DNA from: Gerris lacustris
Taxonomy: Eukaryota; Arthropoda; Insecta; Hemiptera; Gerridae
Length of the DNA stretch: 64,000 nucleotides
Assembly: GCA_951217055.1 (NCBI GenBank)
Contig: OX578284.1
Location: forward strand, 26,376,187 to 26,440,186
Direction of reading: 5' to 3'
The notes beneath the pieces are model-generated. The model had not been told where the DNA came from. It did no database searches and worked only from the letters and a program-made list of their open reading frames with translations. The stretch's first letter is position 1. Each line of letters starts with the position of its first letter. This document shows, piece by piece, positions 40,151 through 51,200 of this stretch. The translations under genes were made by a program, and so were the position numbers.

Positions 40151-40233
40151 GTAAATTAAAAAAATCTAATTTACAAGATATTGATGAAAATAAATCCGTA
40201 TAAGTCTATAGTTGTATAAGCATTTTGGCAGGT

Positions 40234-40410
40234 TAATCCCATCATGGATTATGTTATTATTGTGGTTCTCAATTACATTAATCCATTAATGCTGCAGCCA
40301 CGCTGAAAGTTACACAAGTTGCCTAATCCCATCATGGATTATGTTATTATTGTGATTTGAAATTGTATGAACAATCCATTAATGCTACAGCCACACTGAA
40401 AGTTACACAT
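40234..40410 (+). repeat. ~90-bp direct tandem duplication
   Basis: TAATCCCATCATGGATTATG ... CTGAAAGTTACACA occurs twice in a row (40234-40317 and 40324-40410), with moderate divergence. Confidence 0.9.
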
Positions 40411-42512
40411 GTTTACTATAAATATGGAAAATAGCTTTCTATATTGACAACGGAAGTGGCCACTCAGAATTGAGTACTCAATTTTTTGATGTTAGCTCCG
40501 TTGCTACGCATCTCTAGGGTGTATGATTTGTGGCTATATTTCTTAGCCATGTTTTTTATCTGGTACAAATAGGCACGTGAAACTAATCATGAGTTTTTTT
40601 TGTTGAGTGACAACAATAATATATAGCGTGGCATTCTGTGTGACTACAGCTTATAGCGAACAAAGGGCAGCTTTCAGTTTGGCCTCAGCTTTAATGGGCT
40701 AAAAATTAAAGACTAAAGTGATTTTTAAAAGCTACAAGGTAATAATGCAGATCTTAACATACCAAAGTATAATGCTTAGTAAACATATCAAAACCAAACT
40801 ATGAATCAATTTCACTATTGAATTCATTTTAAAGGTAATAGATTAAAGTTCAATGAACTTGTATAAAAAGAAATAATAAAATATCTTTACAGCATATTTC
40901 TTCATGTATATTCTTATGTGTCAACAGCTATTAAACATACTCTCTGTTTCATGTAAATTAATTTCTATAATTCATTTTAAATACCTAATATCATTTTAAA
41001 AAAAGAATAATTATTCCAGAGAATTTATAATTAAAATGCTTAAAATTAACCTATCTAGAGAGGTAATTATTCAGCCATATTTAAGTTACCTTCAACCTTA
41101 ATATTATTATTTATTGTGTTTATTTGAGCTTAATTAATTTCCAATTTTATTTATTCTAATTCTAATAATTATTAATTTACTTATTAATATTGTAAATCTG
41201 CTAAACTTCCATGTTTATTTTTCTAAATTAACAACCTAATTTAAATTAACTTATTTACTCGTGTCTGCTTCATTTATCTATTATTGTATATTTATTTTAT
41301 TTATTCTTATATTTGCTAGAATTTATTTTATTATAATAATTATTTAATTTTAGTATTTTATTTTAAAATTATTATCAATAAACAACATATAATAAAAGTG
41401 TTCAAATTTAATTTAATTTAAAAAAAAATCTTTATTTTAATCTTTGGTGTTTAGCAATAGACAAAATTATAATGTATAAGTAAATATGTATTTACTTTTT
41501 TTCTTTTCAAATATATCAAAAATTAATAATTTTGTGGATTATATTTTTTTTTGTGATATTTTTAAGTTTTATATAATTTTAAATTAATTATGATTTATTT
41601 TATCATTGAATATTGGTTACTATTATAGTTGAGTGTTATTTTATAAGTATAATGGAAATTTTATATTTATCTAAAAATGTTTATTTTATTCTCTTATTTT
41701 TAATAATTGATATTATAAAACATTTTCACTGATATGAGTTTAATTTTTTTACCTTTGCTGTTATCTAATATGTTATCTGTCTTATTACGCTTTACTTTAT
41801 ACCTAAATGATTATTTGTCTAGTGGTAAGAAGCGAGGAAGCTATTTGCCAAACTAATAGGCAGATGCTTTTATTTCTGTGATTGCATTTGTAACCTCGCT
41901 AGTCTAGATATTCGGTTAATCCAGGCAGACCTCAATGCTGTACAATAAAAAACCTTTGCATTTATATGAATAAAATAATAAGTGTTTTATCCTAAAAAAT
42001 ATAGATATATATATTTAGATGTAAAAAGTGTACCTATGTTGAAGGTTGAGTTTTACAGACATTTTAAAACTGATTCCATTCAATCTGACATTCGGTCATC
42101 CGGACAGTGCTCTCTCCCATCAAATCTGGATTAGCGAGACTCTACTGTGCATGTTCTATTGGCAAATGTTCAAGATTGATACATTCGGAAGTAGAGCATG
42201 GTAATTATCCAGGGAACATCTGTAACTACCTTGTGTTTATACTATTTATTTTTCTGCTGTTAGGGTTTTACCATAAATTTATCTGCCGAGAAGGGATTCA
42301 CCAGCCTTCAATTCAATCTTATCTTAAATTGATTACTTACTGTCTAGTTTTAGAATTTAACCGAAGGACTAAATTTGTCTGCCTTCTATCACCAATTGTC
42401 ATGGCATCTGGCCCTAGAACTCAATCCATGTGATGATATTCCAGTGTAGTTAGTAAGTAAATAGTTGTTAGTTTATTTTATTTTCTTTAATCTTTACTTC
42501 GTTTTTTTACAG
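40411..42512. other. Intergenic, very AT-rich
   Basis: Contains a degraded pogo-like end (GATTAGCGAGACTCTACTG to about 42148) and an R1 fragment (41826-41860). Nothing coding. Confidence 0.5.
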
Positions 42513-42578
42513 ACCTACAGTGTGCAATGTAAGAATAAATGAATCAGAAGCTGAAGATTTTACCGAGTATAAATTAAG
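42513..42578 (+). CDS. Candidate orphan exon, possible Ig-domain end (weak)
   Basis: A good polypyrimidine tract and acceptor (TTTTTTTACAG) precede 66 nt that read, after one nt, PTVCNVRINESEAEDFTEYKL and end at AG|GTACAG. The spacing of hydrophobic residues, D and Y resembles the F-strand region of immunoglobulin domains (pattern V..N...AEDF.EY). No partner exon was found on this strand, so it may be an exon of an unseen gene, a relic or chance. Confidence 0.25.
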
Positions 42579-44310
42579 GTACAGAATTATAACTATGCAT
42601 TTAAAATCAGTAATAATAAATAAGTACTTCATTCCAATTAATTAAAAAAAGGAAGTACCTAATTTCCAAACAAGTGTTCCATTCCATCCTTAACTTTAAG
42701 ATTGGGATAAAAAAAAAATTGGCCTTGAGTTATTGTTAGGGAATAAAAGAATGAGGCAAGGTAAAATATATAATTTATTATGGAATGAACTCATTGCCAT
42801 TTTAATTTAATAAATAAGAAAATAAGTTAACTCTACACAAACACTCTCAAACATTATTTGGTATTATGACATAGTTACCATATTCTCCATGATAGCTGCT
42901 AATAATGGAGCAAAATTATAGCTGTTAGTGTTGTGGTGAATAATCGTGGTAGAATTGTGCTCTTATATGGGCAATTTGTTTTCAATATGGTTATCAGGAA
43001 ATATTTCTTGAGGAAAAACTTAAATATTCTTAATCTACCTGAAAAGAGCTTTAAAATTATATGTAGCATGCCATCGAAGCATCAACTTTTTTCAGTACCT
43101 CCATTTTGGCTTTTTTTATTTCAAATTTTGTAATATGTTACATACACTTTTCCTATTCTTAAAAACCTTTTAAATGATATGTATAACATGTCATGCTGAC
43201 TGAAGCCCCCTATTTTTAGTCGTCCACCATATTGGCCACCATTTTTAAAATATTAAGTTTAAAATTTTAAACAAAAAGAAAACAAACACGTAGGGGGAAT
43301 TTTAAACAAAAAGAAAACAAACAACAAGGGGTATTAGGGAGTGAACTCCCTATTACCCCCTTTTTCCTCTATTATTTTCTAGCACACATTTTATTTACTC
43401 TTATTTTTCACATATCATTTAGTCTATATAATAATAAATATCCTACTCTTTCTTAGCTACAGGACTTGAAAACTTTTTAATAATATAGACAGATATGTGG
43501 TCAAACTTGTATTTAAATGGAAATTTTAGAATTTTTAATTCAATCGTCATAGCCATTAACTGTGGGAGATTTTTAAGCTAAATTTAATTTCTTTATTTTG
43601 CTTCGGGGTATGATGAACATGTATGCTAATTTTCATAGTAAATCGGTCTCATATTGTAGGCTTCATGCGTCTAGAGACTACAGATAAACTTTTTTCAAAC
43701 ACCACTTATTTGGACTCAGGGGCCCTTCATCAAAATCAAATTATCGCTCCATATCACTTTCTCTTTTTATATTGGACTATGTATATTAGAAATTGAAAAT
43801 TGAAGCATCTTCAAAAAATAGGCTGGGAGCAATTATTGGTCCAACATTTTGTCTAGGCTGAACCTCATTGAGAATGCTCATTTTTTGCACCCAGATGTAA
43901 CTAGCAATACTCAACAGCAGATTGCTGATGATACTTGTGGTTGTGATGATAAGTGATAACTAAGGCTCTTGACATATCTACCCTTCTTTGCCATGGTATC
44001 TGACTCTGGAACCCCTCAACCTAATGGTGTTTGTAGTTGGTTTGCCTCATAAGAAGCTACCCTAAAAATATCCCCTTACAATAGGATCAATAAAAGAGTT
44101 AATTCTGACAGTTTAGGTTGAGCAACTTATGTGAGGGAAAAATTAAAGCCACTAGGCGATTATCGCTAGTGACATTTTTTTTTTTTGCCTAGTTGCAACC
44201 TTCTAGACGTCAAAATCTTGTGCTCTCATTGGCTCCGTCAAAATTGATTAGTTATTCAAAATTCACTATTTTCTTGATCTTACTATAAGTATTTGAGAAA
44301 TAAGAGCGTT
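42579..44310. other. Intergenic, AT-rich
   Basis: Contains a B-box-family fragment (about 43500-43772, CTTCGGGGTATGATGAACAT section) and a TAGACGTCAAAATCTTG section (44205) shared with 27815. No gene seen. Confidence 0.5.
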
Positions 44311-44671
44311 AAAAAGAAACCGTCTCAACACAGAAGATAATACTTGTTTATTTATCAAAGCAGCTTTCGGCTTTTAAAAAGCCATCATCAGTGCCGATTT
44401 CAGTAGAACTAGATATATATATATTGTAAAGAAAGTATGTAGTGGGCGAGTCATACGATGTCAGAGACTAATGTAAGACCCTCCCTCCTCCCTTCTGTCT
44501 TACCCCGTCTTACATTAGTCTCCGACATTGTATGACTTGCCCACTACATACTTTCTTAATAATGTATCTCCAGTTCTACTGAAATCGGCACTGATGATGG
44601 CTTTATAAAAGCCGAAAGCTGCTTTGATAAATAAACAAGTATTATCTTCCCTGGAGAGACTGTTTCTTTTT
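44311..44671. repeat. Long fold-back repeat, ~167-bp arms
   Basis: Arm 44311-44479 is closely complementary to 44507-44671 with a 27-nt loop. Only scattered mismatches and small gaps are seen, e.g. around TATATATA at 44414. Would form a long near-perfect hairpin if transcribed. Confidence 0.9.
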
Positions 44672-45587
44672 ATTTATTACTATAAAAGTAGATTGTACCT
44701 ACCCTAAAAGTAGATCTTAATAGTTCATGCTCTGTTGATACCTTGGTTATTTTTATTTTACTTTGATGGTTTATCATTTCCTGACAATTATTGTGCTTCT
44801 TGCACTTAATAAACTGCCATAGATTCAGGATCTTCCTTGCTTTTTTATTAGGACGGATTGATAACATATATATTTTAAATAATTACACACATGTATAATA
44901 CAAAAAAAATTTTTTTTCTAATTTAAACCAATTAGACAAAAAATTAAAACCAAAATAATAAAAATAAAAACAATTATAATTTATCTATAAGTTGCAACCA
45001 CAAATTTCAATGATAAAGTAATAAACCACAGTCTTAGTGAGATGCATAGAATCTTCTCAAAAATATTTGATAAAATCGAATGTTTATATGTGAGAATTAT
45101 TAAGTACATATATGTCTATTTTTTAATTTATTACATTTAAATATACATAATCCTTAAATAAGGAATAGATCTCTTTTTCTTAATGAGTTAATATGATATT
45201 GATTTAAATTCTAAAACTTTTAACTATTATAGATTTATTTTGATTCTTATGCAATAACTCTTAATTTTGTGGTATATATACTTAAGTGGTTAACATAATA
45301 CACAAAGAAAATAATAAAGAACTTATAAATTACACATTATTTTTATATGTACATTCATTGTTTATAGTATAAGGTAATTATGAATTAATATTTTTTTGTA
45401 ACAAATTTACATACATAACATTTAAAACAAAATGTTCAGTTCTTATTTTTAAATTAAAAATTAACAATTTCCTTAACATTTTAAAATAGAAGAATTTTGT
45501 ACAAAGTTTCAAAATAAGGAATTTGTCATAGACTTTTTGATTTTTTTTTTTCTTCTTCTTTTAGCGAATATTGTAGAAAGTATCTTC
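44672..45587. other. Skeletor 3' UTR and downstream
   Basis: AT-rich, with candidate polyadenylation signals (minus strand). Nothing else recognised. Confidence 0.5.
45234..45239 (-). promoter_or_regulatory. Candidate Skeletor polyadenylation signal
   Basis: AATAAA on the minus strand about 350 nt after the stop codon. Another lies at 45127-45132. Tentative because the region is AT-rich. Confidence 0.3.
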
Positions 45588-47156
45588 TTAATGCAATAAG
45601 TAAATAGACAGGAGGATTAGAAAAATGTGAGGAATCGATCTGACTGATCCAGATTTATCTGTTGAGTGTGTTTGATGTTGTTCGTGTTCAGTGTGATCAT
45701 GATGTTCATGGTGTTCATGGTTGTGGTTTTCATGGCCTTCGTGTCCTATTTCATGATGTGCCGATCTTTTCTTTCTTGTTTCTGGTTCTGTTTCTTCATT
45801 TTGTTCCTCCTGTTTTTCTACTTCTGTCGGTTGGTTTTCATCTTGAAGTGCTAATGCTAAAGGTGTTTTAACATTGCCTTGTGGTACTCCGACAACTATG
45901 TCAGGTACTCTAGGCCTGTAATCTATCAAGGGATTTGTATTTCTAGTAGAGTATTGAGAGTTAGGTGGCACATAGAATCTTTCATCTGTCTTCTCATCAG
46001 GCACTTCTCTGTATTGAGGTCTCATGGGTTTTCTGTATTTCTTTCCAGGTATAGTTGTTGTTTTCTTGTTCTTGCCACTACTATCTAGAGGTGAAGGTAT
46101 AAACATGGGTTCAAACATCTGTGTCTGAGAAGTCTGTTCATGGTCATCTTCGCTTTCAAGCCTGACAACTCCTATATCATCATCTCCTTCTTCAACGAAC
46201 TCATCATAAGAAATCCTCTCTTGTGCATGTTGGTTTACATTTGATGGAATTATTGGTTTAAATCCTCCTTCAATGACCAATGATCCAGGATTGAAACCGG
46301 TATTCACAGCTATGGGCAATCTAGTTGTCCTATCCTCACTGCTCTGTGCAATTTGTTGGGATAGAGGTTGTGGAGGAGGTACTGGAAGGTGAACTTGTGG
46401 TGGTTTTACAAGTTTAGGCTTTTCCATGGGAATTTCAGGTTTCTTAGGTTTCTGTTGGTATACTGGTTGTTTAGGAGGTAGTCGTTGTGGCATAACTGGT
46501 TGTTGAGGCATCTGGGGTCGTGGAGGGACATGCATGTAAAGCATAGGTCTAGGAGGGGGAAGCCTGAAGGGGGGTTTCTTCATTCCATGAGGTCTAGGGG
46601 GAGGCATGTTAACCGGGCCCATGTTCATGCCTGGAGGTGGAGGACGTACTCCCATGTGAGGAATCTTCATTACTTGATGATGAGGTGGCCTTCTCATTAC
46701 CATAAGGTTGGGCCTGGTTACTGGTGGGGGTCTAGGATAACTTACTCTGATGGGTCCAGGTGCTGGTCCAATGGGAGTTTTGCCAATAACTTCCTCACTC
46801 AAACTGACATTATTATATGCTTCAGTGACCTTCTGTTCAGTTACCATGGTGCTATCTTCTTCAACATCTTCTTTCACAGGAATAATCTTATCTGTTACAT
46901 TAGCTAAACTTTCATCCAACGGTTTTTCACCTCCAAAAGGAACTGGTCCTTTGTTAGGTATCTTATTATTGACGAGGTTGTTAAGTGTTTGTTGGTCTGG
47001 TTTAATCCTTGTGGCATACTGAATGCTAGGCCTTGAGTAGGGTTCCTCTGGACCTGGTTTTACCTTAGTAAGCACTGGCTCAGATCCAGAGGCTGAAGGC
47101 AAGTCACAACTGTCCAATACATTGATCTTCCATCCAAGGTACCGGTGCAAGTAACA
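45588..47156 (-). CDS. Skeletor: Skeletor last exon: proline-rich region, His-rich tail, hydrophobic end
   Basis: 522 codons plus TAA at 45590-45588. Opens CYLHRYLGWKINVLDSCDLP, completing the conserved domain. It then becomes low complexity: a proline/methionine-rich stretch, an acidic section, the basic RKKR motif, the His-rich run and a final hydrophobic IFLILLSIYLL. The open frame is much longer than expected by chance here. Several long frames on the + strand across this exon are shadows of its biased composition. Confidence 0.95.
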   Translation of the reverse strand, partial: CYLHRYLGWKINVLDSCDLPSASGSEPVLTKVKPGPEEPYSRPSIQYATRIKPDQQTLNNLVNNKIPNKGPVPFGGEKPLDESLANVTDKIIPVKEDVEEDSTMVTEQKVTEAYNNVSLSEEVIGKTPIGPAPGPIRVSYPRPPPVTRPNLMVMRRPPHHQVMKIPHMGVRPPPPGMNMGPVNMPPPRPHGMKKPPFRLPPPRPMLYMHVPPRPQMPQQPVMPQRLPPKQPVYQQKPKKPEIPMEKPKLVKPPQVHLPVPPPQPLSQQIAQSSEDRTTRLPIAVNTGFNPGSLVIEGGFKPIIPSNVNQHAQERISYDEFVEEGDDDIGVVRLESEDDHEQTSQTQMFEPMFIPSPLDSSGKNKKTTTIPGKKYRKPMRPQYREVPDEKTDERFYVPPNSQYSTRNTNPLIDYRPRVPDIVVGVPQGNVKTPLALALQDENQPTEVEKQEEQNEETEPETRKKRSAHHEIGHEGHENHNHEHHEHHDHTEHEQHQTHSTDKSGSVRSIPHIFLILLSIYLLH

Positions 47157-48188
47157 CTGAAACAGGGAACAAATAATTAATAAGCCTTCAAGACAGAGAT
47201 GTATATAACTTCTTGTGCTTTAAGCTGATTACATATTAGTATTTAGTTTTAAAAATTAAGAAGGGATGAACTCTTCAAACTATTGGCAGTTATTTAAAAG
47301 TATTAAATTTATTAATACCTGATAATAAACAGTATCTGGTGTGTTATGATCTGGTGTCCATTGAACAATTCCTGGTGTGCCATGGTCACATACTAGAGAC
47401 AAGGTTCTTTGGTAAGCTCCGAATGAAGCAAATTCATCAGCTGATGGTTCTTCTGGATCAGGTGTCCAATTGCAAAGTCTACCTTCTCCAGTAGGTGCGG
47501 CTTCTCCTTTACCATTGAATTCAACTCCAGCATATACTTCTACATTCTGCATTAAAACAAAATACGAATGAAGTTTTGTATAACCAATCCTAAACAACAT
47601 TTTTAGAAATCTATAATATTTGCTGTCTCTTTATTCTTACCCTTCTTTCTTCAGGTGTCTTATACTGATATCCTCCTACAGGATCATTGGTGATGTAGAA
47701 AGGATGATACTTAGCTGGTATGTCTGGGTTGTTACCTCCCTCTGTAACGAATGTGTAGGTCTTTCCTCTTACAACATTAATTTCTGGGATTAGTAGTCCA
47801 TTGATGTAGTATGCAATGCCCCATCCAACATGACCTGAAAATTAAATTAATTATTCTTTGTAGCAGTCTCACAATTAAATTTTAATTTAATTTTGACATT
47901 TTTATGTCTTTACTTTGGAACATAAACTCGAAAAGCGTTATCAAGAAACGACCCCAAAAAGCATTACCAAAAAACGAAACTAAAAAGCGTTACAAGTGTT
48001 ACCAAAAAAACTACACCAAAAAGCGTTACATGAAAATGTCTCACTGTCATCCAGACTCGTATGCAAAAAGATTTTAATCATAATTGCCAGAACAGTTTAA
48101 TTAACTTTTGACAGAGAAAGAAAGTTGAAAAAACTGAGGTATGGGGAGTTTATGAGAGCTCGATATTTTGACGTCCCACTGCCCTCCT

Positions 48189-48221
<33 letters not shown>

Positions 48222-51200
48222 GAGAAGGGTGATTTTTTGGGACTTTCCTGCATTTATGTGTTTGGGTTATTACACAAAGCATAACTGGAAAGTTTCAAAT
48301 TTTTGTGTTGAGTTCTTTCGGGAAGAATAAACCTTTAACGACCTCTAGGCAAAGTCAGACAACCGCAAGAAATTATGATTGTCCTCGGTTTGGTTTTACC
48401 TAGAGATTAGGTAAATTCAATAAAAATTGGCCTATACCTATATAAGTTAGTAAGCTTTAATATTTTACTATTTAATCTAAAATATTCCTATTTCAAGTTG
48501 GTAAAAATAGTATTGATATTATAAAAAATAGGCCTAAACTGTCACTGGGACATGGCTATGTAACTGAATTTTGGGATGTCTAAAATTGTATTATTATTTT
48601 AATATTAATACCATCTGAGGAAAAAATTATAATATTTAAATATAATCATACAAATTAATTTATTTCTGGGGCCCTGAAATTTTCTATGGCCATATTTTTA
48701 ATATTATCCTTAGAGGACATTACATTAAATGTAGTCCATTTAAATACGAATCTATACGATAAGCTGTTTTCCCGGGAAAAATCTAGTTCCTGAGAAAATA
48801 GCTTTTTTAACCGCGGACAGAGAGGCCGAAATCAATTCCCCACCGAGGATAAGTTATTTTTAAATTTTAATGAAAATGTTCAATAATAATTAAATGTACC
48901 TACTAAAAATAATAAATGGAAAAAACTGGGCTAAGTAATTATGAACTCGTATATATGAAAAACTTTGTCTGATTTGTCTCGGACTGATTTTTATTTTGTT
49001 AGGATTAGGAGAGATAACAATTCAAAAATTAAGGGAAGGGCAGAAAAAATAACTGCTATAAAGGGGGTAAGAAAAGAGATAATATGTGAATAATAAGAAA
49101 AAGGTATGAGGTATAGTATAATGGATAGACTTAAGGAGGGTTACGAGAGAAAGAAAAATACATACAGATAGATAAATATATATTTGTACTATACAGTAAA
49201 GACCGCCGATAGTTTTTTTTTTATAATAAAAAGAAATTACACCGGTGTAACCAAGAATCAACCCGAAATGCGGTTAGCTCCGCTTCTTAACTAAAACAGC
49301 ACCTGATAAGGTATTATCTAGGGGTGTCGGGGTGTTCTTACTATAGGGTTCCATCTCTAACTGCCTACTCAGTACGAGGGTTACGGGTTACGCACATTAT
49401 TATCGTTTTGCTAGTACAGATTTTGTTTTTCAATTTATAAAATAAAAAAAACTAAGGGCGTCATCGGCCGCCCCCTGAGTTTGGCCGCCACAGGCGGCCG
49501 GCTGCCCCGCCTGTGCGTAGCGCCGGCGCTGATTCCAGATACAGTGTTGGGAAGGTGGTTTCATGGAGGTACACCAAAGAAAAATAAAATAAACATTTTT
49601 TGACCCTGTTAAATTTACTTTTTAAAATGTCATATTTACCTGTGATAGCAGGGTAACCTCTTTTTCCACCTGCTGGTCCCATCTGTGCATAGAATACTCC
49701 ATCTTCAGGTTCATTGCACTGGATTGCGGGGATTTCCCAGGCACCTTCAGCTAGGGGAGCTACTTTTGGGGGTGGAGGTGGTGTCTTGTACTCTTGTCTT
49801 GGCTTGACCTGAAATATTAAAAAATAAGAATAAAACAATATAATAATTTATTTGGTGTTACAGATCGGGTATATGTAAATTGCACCATTTTCTTAGCAGA
49901 AATAAAAAAGAATGTTTTATGAAGTAAAAAAAAAAAAAAAAAAACAGTGTAAATTGCACCACTACTTCTCAAAACGAGGTAGGTCAAACTATGTAAATTG
50001 CACCAATTCCTTTCAACATTGGGACAAAGGAATATCGCACTTCTGTACTTGAAAGTGACTGTTAGCCTAACTATCAAATAAGACAAAGGGACATCACACT
50101 TATGTAACAAAAAGTGACAAAATACATTAGTCCAATCATTAAGTTAGACAAAGGGACATTTAGTGGGACAATTTACACTATTTTACTTACTTCGTTTTGA
50201 GAGGTAGTGGTGCAATTTACATAGTTTGATCTACTTCGTTTTAAACAGGAGTGGTGCAATTTACATACTTTGATTTACTTCTTTAAAAAGAAGAATGGTG
50301 CAATTTACAGTTCCCCTATAGATCAATATTTGCGACTAAAGATGTTGTTTGATCTATAAAACAACTAGTTTAAAAAAGTCATATTTAACTTGACTTATAG
50401 TCCAGTCACCAGCGGTAAAAAATCGTAAAACCTCAAAATTTTGGTAATCAACACCGATTTTAGATTTTGAGTTCTACTTACCCTCTACTTCAAAATCTAC
50501 CCTGTGCCGAACTGGGCTTTTAATTTTTTAGGGGTGAAACTACCCCTTATTGCAAAAAAAAAAATTTGCAGATTCTAGCATGTATAATTGGTTAAAATAA
50601 AGTTTATATGAATTATTTGTAGATCTCTTGATATTCTCGAACGTTGTTGTTGCATTTTTTTCATGCAATCGTGCAGTAGGGGCAACCACCTATTTTGCCC
50701 CTATAGGCCAACCAACTTCAAAATTTCAAATTGGAGTGTATGTTTTTGATAGCATATTTGAATTCTACGGTGAAAAATAATAAAATTTTACTGTAAACTT
50801 TTTTTTATATACCCAAATGGTAGATTTCAGCGCCTGGGGACAAAACAGGTGGTTGCCCCTAGAGTGCGATTGCATGAAAAGAAACTTCCCTTTACATGGT
50901 ACGAAGCCCCCAAGTTTCATTCATTTATCTCATATCGTTCAAAAGTTAAGAGGTGGGGGGGGGGATTTTGGACCACCCTGTACATATCTAAACACACATA
51001 GATTAGAAAATACCGTTAAAATGCTTTCACCGTGTGCCAGCTGTTGCTCCATTATATGCTACATTTTTCTGTCTTTGTCCCTATGCTCCAAAATTGGTAC
51101 TCCGAAATTTTTTTTAAAAAAAGTACAGTTGGCTTTTCGACGATAATTCCCTTATTTGTAAGGCTATTAACTTCTAAAAAAAAAAACACTTTGTAGGAAA

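Noticed and set aside
46485..46907. 140-codon frame on the + strand
   Set aside because: It is antisense to the proline-rich last exon of Skeletor, whose composition removes stops on the other strand. No family pattern.
48189..48215. Poly-G run as a functional G-quadruplex element of Skeletor
   Set aside because: It corresponds to a homopolymer present in the other hAT-like copy, so it most likely came with the transposon.
50817..51146. 109-codon frame
   Set aside because: Lies inside the long-TIR element and resembles repeat sequence, not a transposase.
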